A stretch of DNA of 64,000 bases from Bradyrhizobium erythrophlei (GCF_900129425.1 NZ_LT670817.1:744001-808000); one strand, 5' to 3'; shown: positions 9,396 through 18,572, counted from the stretch's first letter. Notes: a model not told the origin generated them from the sequence alone. Translations and numbers: made by a program.

Positions 9396-9497
9396 GATGT
9401 CATACGCGGGCTTGACCCGCGTATCCATCAATCTTCAGAACAATATGTGGGACAGAGAGATCGATTGCCGGGTCCAAGGCCCGGCAATGACGATGTG
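9396..9497. repeat. Intergenic palindromic repeat
   Basis: Two hairpins, ATACGCGGGCTTGACCCGCGTAT and TTGCCGGGTCCAAGGCCCGGCAA, are bounded by GTCAT and ATGAC ends. It lies between the convergent gapR and DUF882 genes. It is related to the 8904 and 48784 elements by its GGC(C)CGG(G)CAATGACG right end. Confidence 0.6.
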
Positions 9498-9503
9498 AAG
9501 CAC

Positions 9504-11090
9504 TCAGCGCAACGATGCGGTCTGCAGCACGAACGATTGGGTCGGCAAGGCCGTAGTGGACGATCCGGTAAACCGGTCGCAGCTAAGTCCCATCTGCGGA
9601 TCATCCGAGAAGCCCATCGCGATCGCGGCCTGCGGCTTGACGAAATGCGCGCGCATCAGGGTCATGTCGGCATCGCCCAGCACGGTGGCGGACATCGACG
9701 TGCTCGCGCTCGGCGCCAGCATCATGACGCGCATCCAGGCATCGTTTGCCTTGGACGCAGCGATCCGCGTCGAGGTCGCAACCACGCTGCCCGGACCCTG
9801 GGGACCCTTGGCGGCGACGGTGTCGATCGTGGTGGCGGCCGCCAGATTGCGCGGAGCCGATGCCGGCCGGATGCTATGGGGCATTGGCGCGCTGGCCGAG
9901 ACGATATTGGCGCGGTCAACCCGAGAATTGGGTGCCGGTGCGTAGGCCATTGCCTCGAACGCGGCGGAAACACTCGATGTCGATTGCGGGTCGGCGGAGG
10001 CTAGCGCCCGGCGGGCGCTGATGGCGGCGACCTGCGCCGGCGTTGCCTGTTTCGCCGCTGCGGGGGCGTCACCCCAGAAGCCGCGGGCATTGATGATGTC
10101 AGCCGGCGTTTGCGGCTTCGGCTCGTCCGGCCTGGATTTTGCGGGCTGGACGATCTGGACGTCGGCGGAAGCCAGCTGGAAGGTCGAGGCGGCCGCGGGC
10201 TTGGAGCGCGGCATCGGCACCGGCTCGGTAGATTTGACTGCAGTGGCGACGGCGGCCATCGGAGCCGCCGTTTCGCTGATAGAAGCAGCGCTCGAGCCTT
10301 CGTCCTCGTCGTCGTTCGATTTGCTTTTGAACAAGGCGGCAAACAGGCTCGGCCTCGTCTTGGTCAAGGCGCCGTCGCCGTTGTCGCGTTTTTCGATATC
10401 GGCGCGGGCCAGTTCGTAGCCCTTCAGCGGGGTGCCGTCGGAGGGAACATGCACGGTGCGGCCATCCGGGAATACGCGGACCAGTTGCTCTCGGGTCATG
10501 CGCGGCCAATGACGGATGCTGCCGGTATCGAGATGGACGAAAGGCGATCCCGACGTCGGATAGAATCCGACGCCGCCACGCTGCAGGCGAAGCCCGGCGA
10601 AGCGGATTTGCTCAAGCGGCACGTCCGGAATGAAAAAATCCATGGCGTGGCCCAGCATATGCTGGCTGAAGCGCGCCACCCCCGAAGAGCGGCGGCGAAG
10701 CATGGCGTTGGTGGCGGGAGAACGGTACGAGGAAATGATCTGGATCGGCTTCTTGCCGTCGACGTCGCGGTAGACCTCCCAGAGGATGTCGAACAGGTGA
10801 CGATCCATCGTGGTCTGTTCCTGGGTGCGCCAGTCGCGGAGATAATGATTGAGCTGCTTCAGCGCCTCTTCGTCGTAGCGCCCGTCGCGCTTGAAGGTGA
10901 CAGTGAGATCTTCATTGGAATGGGTGTGGTGGAATGAAAGGGTGCGGGTTTCATTCAGCGCGGTCGCATCGTGGACCGATCCGGCTCCGATCAGGAGCAA
11001 CAAGGCTGTCAGGCCGAAATGACATCCGGCTCTCGGCAACGATAGCGAGTTGAATCGGCGTGCGAAACCAGCCAGCACGAATGAGCCCAC
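9504..11090 (-). CDS. DUF882 (YcbK/M15-like) cell-wall protein with long C-terminal tail
   Basis: This exported protein has an M15-type peptidoglycan peptidase-like DUF882 domain, about residues 45-215. RTLSFHHTHSNEDLTVTF opens the domain, SSYRSPATNAMLRRR and HMLGHAMDFFIPDVPL hold the zinc-binding His/Asp set, and SPFVHLDTGSIRHWPR carries the last His. After it come some 300 residues of low-complexity Ala/Pro/Ser sequence. The frame is open up to 11204, but the region above 11090 looks intergenic; the GTG at 11090 (VGSFVLAGFARRF) followed by a hydrophobic segment (GLTALLLLIGAG) is the likeliest start, without a strong ribosome site. It lies downstream of an L,D-transpeptidase gene on the same strand, so a role in peptidoglycan modification is likely. 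Confidence 0.85.
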   Translation of the reverse strand: MGSFVLAGFARRFNSLSLPRAGCHFGLTALLLLIGAGSVHDATALNETRTLSFHHTHSNEDLTVTFKRDGRYDEEALKQLNHYLRDWRTQEQTTMDRHLFDILWEVYRDVDGKKPIQIISSYRSPATNAMLRRRSSGVARFSQHMLGHAMDFFIPDVPLEQIRFAGLRLQRGGVGFYPTSGSPFVHLDTGSIRHWPRMTREQLVRVFPDGRTVHVPSDGTPLKGYELARADIEKRDNGDGALTKTRPSLFAALFKSKSNDDEDEGSSAASISETAAPMAAVATAVKSTEPVPMPRSKPAAASTFQLASADVQIVQPAKSRPDEPKPQTPADIINARGFWGDAPAAAKQATPAQVAAISARRALASADPQSTSSVSAAFEAMAYAPAPNSRVDRANIVSASAPMPHSIRPASAPRNLAAATTIDTVAAKGPQGPGSVVATSTRIAASKANDAWMRVMMLAPSASTSMSATVLGDADMTLMRAHFVKPQAAIAMGFSDDPQMGLSCDRFTGSSTTALPTQSFVLQTASLR

Positions 11091-11277
11091 CCAAGAGGAC
11101 GACTGATCGAGGACTCTTCCGCTACCCCGTGTGGCGGAAGAGGGTAAATGCAGTCTTAACGCTGGGTGGGTTAATCGAGATTTAAGTCCCACCCCCCAAG
11201 TCAACCATAACCTAACCCGTTGAGTGTGGCGAAAAATAGCCCACTGGTTAAATCCAGGTGGAGAGTGGTTAATGCGA

Positions 11278-11314
11278 AAGGCCCCGCTGTCGAGGCGGTG
11301 CCTTTGAATTAGCT
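11278..11314 (-). terminator. Possible terminator after the L,D-transpeptidase gene
   Basis: AAAGGC and GCCTTT arms, extended by CCGC/GCGG with one mismatch, form a hairpin about 40 bases after the stop codon at 11353. The T tract on the minus strand is short (CTTTCGCATT), so the call is weak. Confidence 0.4.
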
Positions 11315-11352
11315 ATGGAATCCAGACCAGGGTCACCGCAAATGGTGAACAA

Positions 11353-13506
11353 TCAGCGGGTGTATACCCCCCGCGGCTGGCGGCGGCCCGGAGCTGGGGG
11401 AGGGGGCGTCGGCCCGCCGAACAGCCGTTCAAAGAACGACGGTCCGGAATAGCCGGAGGAGTCGCTGGCGAAGCTGACGCCTGAGGGAAGATTGCCGACC
11501 GGATGGGAGTAGCTCGGCTGCGAATGCGCCACCACGTTTTCCAGATCCTTGTTTCTGGAGTTCTTGAGCAGCGCCAGCATGATGGCATCCCGGCCGTAGA
11601 CGTCCTTGCGGAATTGCAGCTTGCCGGCATCGTCGACGAACGCGGTCTGATAGGTGATGTTGACCGGAATCGGCGTCGGGAATTTCAAATCGACCTCGCT
11701 CTGGCCATACATGCTGCGGATTTTTTCCGGTGTGTAGTGCGCGTTGGGTTCAGTGATGTTCAAGAGCGTTGCGGCATATTGATCCGGATACTGCACCCGC
11801 ATGCAGCCGTGGCTGAAAGCGCGATCATTCTTGGCAAACAGTTCCTTGTTCGGGGTGTCGTGCTGATAGACTAGGAATTTGTTGGGAAAGTTGAAACGGA
11901 TGCGGCCGAGCGCGTTGGCGTCGCCGGGAGGCTGCGAGATGTGGATGCTGCCGTCGCGCGCACGTTCGAGCTTCAGTCCCATCCGCTGCAGCACCGTCGG
12001 ATCCTGCTGCAAGGCCGGCAGATATTCCTTGTAGATGATCGAGGGCGGCACGTTCCAGGTCGGATTGACCGTGATGAATTTCATGGTTTCCGTCAGCAGC
12101 GGCGTCGCATGAATGCCGGGCTGCCCGGTAACCACCCTGGTGGTCCAGACCTGCGCGCCGTTCTGCATCACCTTGAGCGTATAGTCCGGGATGTTGAGAA
12201 TGACATAGGCGTTGCCGATCGATGGGACGCCGAGCTGTCGCGGCAGCCAGCGCCAGCGCTCCATGTTGACGATCACGGTGTCGATCTGCTTGTCGCGCTT
12301 CGGGCTGTTGATGGCCTTGACGGTCTTGTCGTCGAGGATGCCGGTGGGCTTGAGTTCGGCGCCCTCCTGGAACTTGCGCACGGCCTCGGCGACCTTGGCG
12401 TCGTAATGGGTGTCGTCGGCGTTCTCGGAGATGCCGAGCTTGGCGCGCAGTTGCGGCACGCGCGGGTCTTCGCTCGCGACCGCCGGCTGCTTCTTGCCGC
12501 GCGCGGGCACGAATCTGAGCGCAGGGCCTTCCGCGATCTGAACCACCGGTCCGCCGCCCTGGCCGCGCAATTCGGCAAGCTTGGCCTTCAATTCGCGATA
12601 GAGCTTTTGCGGCGGATTGTAGCTGTCGAGAGCCGCGGACGCGTCCTTGGCGGTGGTGATGTTGGCCAGCACTTCGGACGGATCGGTCGGATGCTCCGGA
12701 TATTGGATGTCGCCCGAGACCTGCGAATAGTGCATCCGGCCGCTCTGCGCCTGGCGCGCATAATCCAGCATGCTCTCGGTCAATTTCAGGTCGGCTTCCG
12801 CAAGCGCGTCGGGATTGGTCGCCGCGGCAAAGTCCGGCACCGGATAGTCGGCCGCGTTCAAGCCGTCGGATGCGGCATCCCTGAGGCGGGCGATGACGCC
12901 TTTGCCGCTTTCGGTCACTGTGCCGCCCTGGGTCCACAGCGGCGCAAAGTCACGGGCGGTGTAAAATTTCTCCACCGCTGTTCGTTCGGCCTTGCGGTCG
13001 AAATAGCGCAGCGATTTCGCGCCCAGCATCTCGCGCAGTTTGTCGGCGACCGGTTGATCGGCGGCCGGAACGTTGCTGGCAGCTTTGATCGGCTGGGTTT
13101 CCGCCGGTTGCGTTGTTGCTTCCTTGGCGGGCTCGGCGGCCGGCGTCGTGGAGGCCGCAGCCGGCGGCGGCGCGGGTGTGGTGGTCGCGGTATCGCTCTT
13201 GCTGGTGTCGTGAGCCGGAGCGGTGGCGACATCGGCCGGTTTGCTGTCCGTAGCTTTCGCCGCATCCAACTTCGCGGTGTCCGGCGCGGAGGCCGTGGCG
13301 TCCGGCTTGAAGTCGTTGACGGTCGGGGGCGGGACATTCGCAGGTTCAGGACGCGGGATCGCGGCATCGATCGCGAGTTCCGCCGCGCTGTTGCTGGCCG
13401 GATCGGCCTGAGCCAGCGCCGAGGTCGCGGACACCGTGAGGAATGTCGCCGCGACGGCCATCAGCACGCGGTCAAATCCAGCACGATTCTTCAAACGGTC
13501 ACGCAT
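11353..13506 (-). CDS. L,D-transpeptidase (YcbB/LdtD type) with peptidoglycan-binding domain
   Basis: This is an exported enzyme of about 717 residues that makes 3-3 cross-links in peptidoglycan. ATG 13506 follows AAGGGG and leads into a signal peptide (DRVLMAVAATFLTVSATSALA). A long Ala/Pro/Thr linker follows to about residue 150. Next come a scaffold region (EKFYTARDFAPLW, RPDALFAG-like helices) and a PG_binding_1 domain (VAEAVRKFQEGAELKPTG). The YkuD catalytic domain contains VVTGQPGIHATPLL and the SHGCMRVQYP motif; C568 of this motif is the nucleophile. The large insertion before the catalytic domain is typical of YcbB. The next gene downstream is the DUF882 protein, suggesting joint work in the envelope. 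The frame extends 11 codons above, without support. Confidence 0.93.
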   Translation of the reverse strand: MRDRLKNRAGFDRVLMAVAATFLTVSATSALAQADPASNSAAELAIDAAIPRPEPANVPPPTVNDFKPDATASAPDTAKLDAAKATDSKPADVATAPAHDTSKSDTATTTPAPPPAAASTTPAAEPAKEATTQPAETQPIKAASNVPAADQPVADKLREMLGAKSLRYFDRKAERTAVEKFYTARDFAPLWTQGGTVTESGKGVIARLRDAASDGLNAADYPVPDFAAATNPDALAEADLKLTESMLDYARQAQSGRMHYSQVSGDIQYPEHPTDPSEVLANITTAKDASAALDSYNPPQKLYRELKAKLAELRGQGGGPVVQIAEGPALRFVPARGKKQPAVASEDPRVPQLRAKLGISENADDTHYDAKVAEAVRKFQEGAELKPTGILDDKTVKAINSPKRDKQIDTVIVNMERWRWLPRQLGVPSIGNAYVILNIPDYTLKVMQNGAQVWTTRVVTGQPGIHATPLLTETMKFITVNPTWNVPPSIIYKEYLPALQQDPTVLQRMGLKLERARDGSIHISQPPGDANALGRIRFNFPNKFLVYQHDTPNKELFAKNDRAFSHGCMRVQYPDQYAATLLNITEPNAHYTPEKIRSMYGQSEVDLKFPTPIPVNITYQTAFVDDAGKLQFRKDVYGRDAIMLALLKNSRNKDLENVVAHSQPSYSHPVGNLPSGVSFASDSSGYSGPSFFERLFGGPTPPPPAPGRRQPRGVYTR

Positions 13507-13911
13507 CGTCGCACCCCTTGCGCGAAACTGCCCCGGCATGGAACAGCTCTCGGTATCGTCCGCACAGCTTTGGCTAAAGCGCCGGCTCGATTGGTTCTGA
13601 AGCTCATTCAGTCAACGTCCAGTCAAGGTCATTGTTTCACGACTGAATACGCCTCGAATCTCTAATTCGGTACGCCTGCACGCAACCATTCATACGCAGA
13701 CGATACACGCGCCCCTCTTGGGCAGCCAGCGCCACGCGAGGCAACTCACGACAAACTGACTTCAAAGAACCACTCTTGCAACGGATTGCGCTTTTGGCAC
13801 GCGTTTTTCCGTTTGTCTGTCACCGGCAAGCAACGGTTCAAATATTCCGGAAAAACCAACGTATTCGGCCTCTTGGTCCAGGGCCTGGAGCGCCGCAAGC
13901 GGGCATTGGTC
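13507..13911. other. Gene-free interval between two leftward genes
   Basis: About 400 bases. Open frames here are short shadows with Arg-rich translations. I see no tRNA, no clear repeat and no convincing hairpin. The right part should hold the 3' end of the response regulator transcript and the left part the L,D-transpeptidase promoter, but I cannot assign -35/-10 boxes with confidence. Confidence 0.5.
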
Positions 13912-15435
13912 TTAACTCGCCGGGTCTGCGTCGCCGGTGGCCTGATCGCCGGCCGAGGCTTCATCGAGTTTGCGGTAAAGCGTCGAGCGGCCGATCTTCA
14001 ATCGGCGTGCCACCTCGGACATCTGCCCCCGATAATGGGCGATCGCGAACCGGATGATTTCGGTTTCCATCTCCTCGAGCGGTCGTACTTCCCCCGCGCT
14101 TGTCAGCATCGTGAGCATTCCAGCCGACGGCAGCGGTACGATAGGTACTTCATTACCGGAGATCAGAGGTGCGGTCGAATGAAATGCGGGCCCTATGATC
14201 ATCGGTTCGCCGTGATGGCGTTGTGCGACCGAGACGGCCGGCGATATCCCCGGCGACTGCGCGGTAGCCTGCGGAAAATCCGCCAGTCCCAGCTGGTCGC
14301 TTTCGCTCATCACAACCGCGCGGTACACCGCGTTTTCGAGCTGGCGGATATTGCCGGGCCATTCCAGTTGCGACAGCAGCGCCATCACCTCGCCGCTGAT
14401 GCCGGTGATGAGACGATTTTCTTCGGCGCAGAACCTCGCCAGAAAGTGCCGCAGCAGATGCGGAATGTCTTCGCGGCGCATCCGCAAGGGCGGAATCGTC
14501 AGCGGCAGCACATGCAGGCGATAGAACAGATCTTCGCGGAACTGGCCGCTTTTGACGCGGTCCAGCAATTTGCGGTTGGTCGCGGAGACGATGCGGACGT
14601 CGACCTTCACCGGCTTGCGCCCGCCCACCGCCTCGACCGCACCTTCCTGCAGCGCGCGAAGCAGTTTGACTTGCGCCGCCAGCGGCAATTCGCTGACCTC
14701 GTCGAGAAATAGCGTGCCGCCCGAGGCTTCGACGAATTTGCCGGTGTGGCGTTCGGTGGCGCCGGTAAACGCGCCCTTCTCGTGACCGAACAGGATCGAC
14801 TCCACCAGATTATCCGGGATCGCGCCGCAATTGACGGCCACGAACGGCTTCGATTTGCGTTCGCCGCTGCCGTGGATGGCGCGGGCGAACAGTTCCTTGC
14901 CGACGCCGGATTCGCCTTCGATCAGCACCGGAATCGTCGAAGCCGCTGCCTTTTGCGCGATGCGCAGCACCCCCGCCATGGTCTCGCTGCGGGTGATGAT
15001 GTCGGCAAAGGTCAATCGGCCTTCGCGGCTGTGGCGGATGCGCTGCAACTCGCCTTTCAGCGCGCTGGCGTTGAGCGCGTTGCGCAGCGACACCTGCAGC
15101 CGCTCGATGCCGACGGGCTTGACCACGAAATCCTGGGCCCCAGCGCGCATCGCCGACACCACATTGTCGATGCCGCCATGGGCGGTCTGCACGATGACGG
15201 GGATGTTGAGGCCGGCTTCGCGGATTTTGGCCAGCACGCCCATGCCGTCGAGGCCGGGCATGACCAGGTCGAGCACCACGGCATCGATGACGGGCGCGTC
15301 CAGCGCGGTCAGCCTGGCGATTGCCGCGTCGCCTGAGTCGACGACGATGGTCTCATAGCCGCATTTCTGCACCATGTTCTCGACCAGGCGTCGTGCGACA
15401 GCGTCGTCATCGGCAATCAAAATGCTGGCAGCCAT
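13912..15435 (-). CDS. Sigma-54-dependent response regulator (NtrC type)
   Basis: This is a 507-residue transcription activator. The receiver domain (1-120) has the acidic pocket DDD at 9-11, phospho-acceptor D56 in VVLDLVMP and K106 in FVVKPVG. The AAA+ domain has Walker A GESGVGKE (174-181), the sigma-54 contact loop GAFTGA (221-226) and Walker B LFLDE (242-246). The C-terminus carries a Fis-type helix-turn-helix (SEVARRLKIGRSTLYRKL). All functional residues are intact. No histidine kinase lies beside it, so its partner and regulon are unknown. It is divergent from pepF with about 145 bases between, which must carry both promoters. Confidence 0.95.
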   Translation of the reverse strand: MAASILIADDDAVARRLVENMVQKCGYETIVVDSGDAAIARLTALDAPVIDAVVLDLVMPGLDGMGVLAKIREAGLNIPVIVQTAHGGIDNVVSAMRAGAQDFVVKPVGIERLQVSLRNALNASALKGELQRIRHSREGRLTFADIITRSETMAGVLRIAQKAAASTIPVLIEGESGVGKELFARAIHGSGERKSKPFVAVNCGAIPDNLVESILFGHEKGAFTGATERHTGKFVEASGGTLFLDEVSELPLAAQVKLLRALQEGAVEAVGGRKPVKVDVRIVSATNRKLLDRVKSGQFREDLFYRLHVLPLTIPPLRMRREDIPHLLRHFLARFCAEENRLITGISGEVMALLSQLEWPGNIRQLENAVYRAVVMSESDQLGLADFPQATAQSPGISPAVSVAQRHHGEPMIIGPAFHSTAPLISGNEVPIVPLPSAGMLTMLTSAGEVRPLEEMETEIIRFAIAHYRGQMSEVARRLKIGRSTLYRKLDEASAGDQATGDADPAS

Positions 15436-15581
15436 GGCTTTCCTCGGGCGTTACAACTATCTGTCTCGAATCGGGGCACTCTCGCCGATGCCGATTAACG
15501 CCCTCTTAAACCTTGACGTCCCGCCATCGCCCCGTCGTCGCAGCCATTCAGGTTGAAAACGCATACACAGGCTCGAACAAG

Positions 15582-17441
15582 ATGAATGCGCGCTCCTCAT
15601 CCGCCCTCCGTAAACCGGCCCCTCAGCGTAAACCGAACGCCGCGAAATCCGTGGCCAAAACCAGATCCCCGAAGTTGCCGGAATGGAACCTGGCCGATCT
15701 CTATTCCGGTATCGACGCGCCGGAAATCACCCGCGACCTTGAGAAGATGGATGCGGAATGCGTCGCGTTTGAGACCGACTACAAGGGCAAGCTTGCGGAA
15801 CGGACGCCGGGCGGGGGCGGCGGCCAATGGCTCGCCGAGGCGGTCAGGCGCTATGAGGCGATCGACGATCTCGCCGGGCGCCTCGGATCATACGCCGGTC
15901 TGGTTCATGCCGGCGACAGCGTCGATCCGGCGATCTCCAAATTCTACGGCGACGTCTCCGAACGGCTGAACAACGCATCCGTGCATTTGTTGTTCTTCGG
16001 TCTGGAACTCAACCGCATCGACGATGAAGTCATCGGGCGCGCGATGCAGACGCCGGAACTCGGGCACTATCGCCCGTGGATCGAGGATCTGCGCAAGGAC
16101 AAGCCCTATCAGCTTGAGGACCGCGTCGAACAGCTGTTTCACGAAAAATCTCAGAGCGGTTACAGCGCCTGGAACCGGCTGTTCGACCAGACCATCTCGG
16201 GCCTGCGCTTCAAGCTCGCTGGCAAAGAACTGGCGATCGAGCCGACGCTGAACCTGCTGCAGGACCGCGCGCCAGCAAAGCGCAAGGCGGCCGGGCAGGC
16301 GCTGGCAAAGACCTTCAAGGCCAACGAGCGGACCTTTGCGCTCATCACCAATACGCTCGCCAAGGACAAGGAAATCTCCGATCGCTGGCGCGGTTTCCAG
16401 GACGTTGCGGATTCGCGCCATCTTGCCAACCGGGTCGAGCGCGAGGTGGTCGATGCGCTGGTCAGTTCGGTTCGCGCGGCCTATCCGCGGTTGTCGCATC
16501 GCTATTATCGGCTCAAGGCGGGCTGGTTCAAAAAGAAGAAACTCGCGCATTGGGATCGCAATGCGCCGCTGCCGTTCGCCGCCACCGGCAGCATCGCCTG
16601 GCCTGACGCCAAGAACATGGTGCTGACGGCCTACCGCGGATTCTCGCCGGAAATGGCCAGTATTGCCGAGCGTTTTTTCACCGATCGCTGGATCGATGCG
16701 CCGGTGCGGCCGGGCAAGGCGCCGGGCGCCTTCTCGCACCCCACCACGCCGTCGGCGCACCCTTATGTGCTGATGAACTATCAGGGCAAACCGCGCGACG
16801 TGATGACGCTCGCCCATGAACTCGGGCACGGCGTGCATCAGGTGCTGGCGGCGAAGAACGGCGCGCTGATGGCGCCGACGCCGCTGACGCTTGCGGAAAC
16901 CGCCAGCGTGTTCGGTGAGATGCTGACCTTCAAGCGGCTGTTGGCGCAGACCACGAGCGCCAGGCAGCGCCAGGCGCTGCTCGCCGGCAAGGTCGAGGAC
17001 ATGATCAATACGGTGGTACGGCAGATCGCATTCTATACGTTCGAGCGTGCCATTCACACCGAACGGCGCAACGGCGAACTGACCGCCGAGCGCATCGGCG
17101 AAATCTGGCTCAGCGTGCAAGGCGAGAGCCTAGGCCCGGCGATCGATATCCGGCCCGGCTATGAGAATTTCTGGATGTACATCCCGCACTTCATCCATTC
17201 GCCGTTCTACGTCTACGCCTATGCGTTCGGCGATTGCCTGGTGAACTCGCTCTATGCGGTCTACGAAAACGCGCAAACCGGCTTCGCCGAGCGCTATTTG
17301 GCGATGCTGGCCGCCGGCGGCACCAAGCATTATTCGGAACTGCTCAAACCGTTTGGGCTGGACGCCAGGGACCCCAAATTCTGGGACGGCGGGCTGTCGG
17401 TGATCGCTGGTATGATCGACGAGCTGGAGGGGATGGGCTAA
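15582..17441 (+). CDS. pepF: M3-family oligoendopeptidase (PepF)
   Basis: This is a cytoplasmic zinc metallopeptidase of about 619 residues that cleaves oligopeptides. The zinc site HELGH is at residues 412-416 (LAHELGHGVHQ), and the third ligand Glu lies in the downstream TLAETASVFGEML segment. PLPFAATGSIAWPDAKNMV and the C-terminal GYENFWMYIPHFIHSPFYVY block are typical of the pepF/M3 clade. ATG 15582 was chosen because the 23 codons above it look non-coding and the N-terminus then begins with a basic linker before the conserved WNLADLYSG motif. The stop is followed within 25 bases by the toxin-antitoxin palindrome. Confidence 0.93.
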   Translation: MNARSSSALRKPAPQRKPNAAKSVAKTRSPKLPEWNLADLYSGIDAPEITRDLEKMDAECVAFETDYKGKLAERTPGGGGGQWLAEAVRRYEAIDDLAGRLGSYAGLVHAGDSVDPAISKFYGDVSERLNNASVHLLFFGLELNRIDDEVIGRAMQTPELGHYRPWIEDLRKDKPYQLEDRVEQLFHEKSQSGYSAWNRLFDQTISGLRFKLAGKELAIEPTLNLLQDRAPAKRKAAGQALAKTFKANERTFALITNTLAKDKEISDRWRGFQDVADSRHLANRVEREVVDALVSSVRAAYPRLSHRYYRLKAGWFKKKKLAHWDRNAPLPFAATGSIAWPDAKNMVLTAYRGFSPEMASIAERFFTDRWIDAPVRPGKAPGAFSHPTTPSAHPYVLMNYQGKPRDVMTLAHELGHGVHQVLAAKNGALMAPTPLTLAETASVFGEMLTFKRLLAQTTSARQRQALLAGKVEDMINTVVRQIAFYTFERAIHTERRNGELTAERIGEIWLSVQGESLGPAIDIRPGYENFWMYIPHFIHSPFYVYAYAFGDCLVNSLYAVYENAQTGFAERYLAMLAAGGTKHYSELLKPFGLDARDPKFWDGGLSVIAGMIDELEGMG

Positions 17442-17464
17442 AATTCTGTATTACAAACGTTGAA

Positions 17465-17514
17465 CAACGCCAAAGGGCATGTTATACACATGTATAACAT
17501 GCCCTTTGGCGTTG
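17465..17514. promoter_or_regulatory. Perfect 24-bp-arm palindrome upstream of the TA operon
   Basis: The arms CAACGCCAAAGGGCATGTTATACA and its exact complement flank a 2-base centre (CA), giving 50 bases with no mismatch. The centre contains TTATAC and TATAAC, which could serve as -10 elements on either strand. It ends 20 bases before the antitoxin ATG. AbrB/MazE antitoxins bind inverted repeats over their own promoter, so this is the likely autoregulatory operator; the long arms could also form a terminator-like cruciform for pepF, although no T run follows. Confidence 0.8.
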
Positions 17515-17534
17515 CTGTGCGAGGGGAGCTGATC

Positions 17535-17759
17535 ATGAAGATTGAAATCAGGAAGATCGGCAATTCCGATGGCCTCCTGTTGCCTCGTGAATTGATACAG
17601 CGGCTCGACCTCAAGCGGGGCCAGGAACTGCACATTACCGAACTCGCCGGAGGCGGATTTCAGGCCATGCCCTACGATCCCGACTTCGAGAAGACCATGG
17701 AGATCGCGGACCAGGTTATGGACAAGTACCGGGACGCGCTCGCGGCGCTTGCAAAATAG
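17535..17759 (+). CDS. AbrB/MazE-type antitoxin
   Basis: This is a 74-residue DNA-binding antitoxin. The first 45 residues are a swapped-hairpin AbrB/MazE domain (MKIEIRKIGNSDGLLLPREL, then LKRGQELHITEL). The acidic and helical C-terminus (YDPDFEKTMEIADQVMDKY) is the probable toxin-neutralising tail. The start is fixed by GAGGGGAGCTGATC before the ATG. The doc gene begins 12 bases after its stop. It probably represses the operon by binding the palindrome just upstream, with help from the toxin (conditional cooperativity is known for related pairs). Confidence 0.9.
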   Translation: MKIEIRKIGNSDGLLLPRELIQRLDLKRGQELHITELAGGGFQAMPYDPDFEKTMEIADQVMDKYRDALAALAK

Positions 17760-17771
17760 GTGGAGCACCAT

Positions 17772-18170
17772 ATGAGCGAGCCGAAAGAGCCGCTCTGGAT
17801 CACTTATGATCAGGCCGTTGCTATCCACAGCCGCCAACTACGTCGCTTCGGCGGAGCACCGGGCTTGCGTGACGAAGGCATGCTGCTATCCGCGCTTGAA
17901 CGTCCGATCAACAGTTGCGAACAGTCAGACATGGCCGAGCTTGCGGCAGCCTATGCATTTGGGCTGGCGAAAAATCACGCCTTTGTCGATGGCAACAAGC
18001 GCATCGCCTTCATGGCCATGATGGTCTTTCTGCTCAAGAACGGCGTTGTTTTCGGCCCTGAACCTGCACAGTCGACATCCATCATCCTCTCGCTGGCGGC
18101 CGGCGAGGTCAGCGAGGAAAGCCTGACCCGCTGGATCAGGGACAATTGGCCGCCCGAACTCCGCAAGTAA
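17772..18170 (+). CDS. doc: Doc-family toxin (death on curing, Fic fold)
   Basis: This is a 132-residue toxin of the Fic/Doc superfamily. The active-site motif H69-AFVDGNKR-77 is present. Doc proteins with Lys in the GNK position (phage P1 Doc) phosphorylate EF-Tu rather than AMPylate it, so growth arrest by EF-Tu inactivation is the expected activity. ITYDQAVAIHSRQLRRFGG and GLRDEGMLLSALERP are further Doc hallmarks. GGAG lies 6 bases before ATG 17772; a GTG at 17760 is in frame but is less well placed. It forms an operon with the AbrB-type antitoxin instead of the Phd-type partner found in P1, a combination seen in other proteobacteria. Confidence 0.93.
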   Translation: MSEPKEPLWITYDQAVAIHSRQLRRFGGAPGLRDEGMLLSALERPINSCEQSDMAELAAAYAFGLAKNHAFVDGNKRIAFMAMMVFLLKNGVVFGPEPAQSTSIILSLAAGEVSEESLTRWIRDNWPPELRK

Positions 18171-18278
18171 CTCACAAATCGAGGACGCGGCGGGTGAACA
18201 AACGCTGCGCCGCCGTTGCCCTCCTGCCGGGTTTGCGGTAATTCCACGGCGAGAGTTGAACATTGTCCGGAGAGACTG

Positions 18279-18431
18279 ATGGCAGAACATAACGAAGTGG
18301 CCTACACGACCGCTGACGGTAACGATTATCCGGCCCATGAGCAGACCTATGAGGGCTTCATCATGCTGGTGAAGTACGGCACCGCCGCCGTCATCTTCAT
18401 CGTTGCCATGTTGGCGATTTTCCTGACCTGA
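18279..18431 (+). CDS. aa3-type cytochrome c oxidase subunit IV
   Basis: This is a 50-residue single-span membrane protein. A polar N-terminus (MAEHNEVAYTTADGNDYPAH) and the EQTYEGFIMLVKYG motif precede one transmembrane helix (AAVIFIVAMLAIFL), the pattern of the bacterial aa3 oxidase subunit IV family. It binds at the periphery of the oxidase and is not catalytic. CCGGAGAGACTG supplies the ribosome site. It is far from any oxidase operon here, as is usual in this group, and lies just before the transhydrogenase genes. It was carved out of a longer open frame beginning at 18216. Confidence 0.85.
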   Translation: MAEHNEVAYTTADGNDYPAHEQTYEGFIMLVKYGTAAVIFIVAMLAIFLT

Positions 18432-18443
18432 CGCAGCGGCGGC

Positions 18444-18470
18444 CGCGCCGTCAGCCGGCGGCGCGATTTT
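18444..18470 (+). terminator. Possible terminator after oxidase subunit IV
   Basis: A 7-bp stem CGCGCCG/CGGCGCG with an 8-base loop is followed by ATTTT. It begins 13 bases after the stop codon. The loop is long and the T run short, so confidence is moderate. Confidence 0.5.
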
Positions 18471-18572
18471 AGAAAAAAATGCACGCAGTCCGGTCGCTAA
18501 AACCGGTATCCATCTCTGCGGGAGAAGCGCTAGTTTGCTCGCGCGCGCGACCCTCGCGCCGCCGGAGGCCTC

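Noticed and set aside
11941..13665. 574-codon plus-strand frame opposite the L,D-transpeptidase gene
   Set aside because: His/Arg/Gly-rich translation without domains, exactly antisense to a well-supported gene. High-GC genomes give such frames by chance.
17460..17534. Longer antitoxin start at 17460
   Set aside because: The added 25 residues are the translated palindrome; the ribosome site GAGGGGAG points to ATG 17535.
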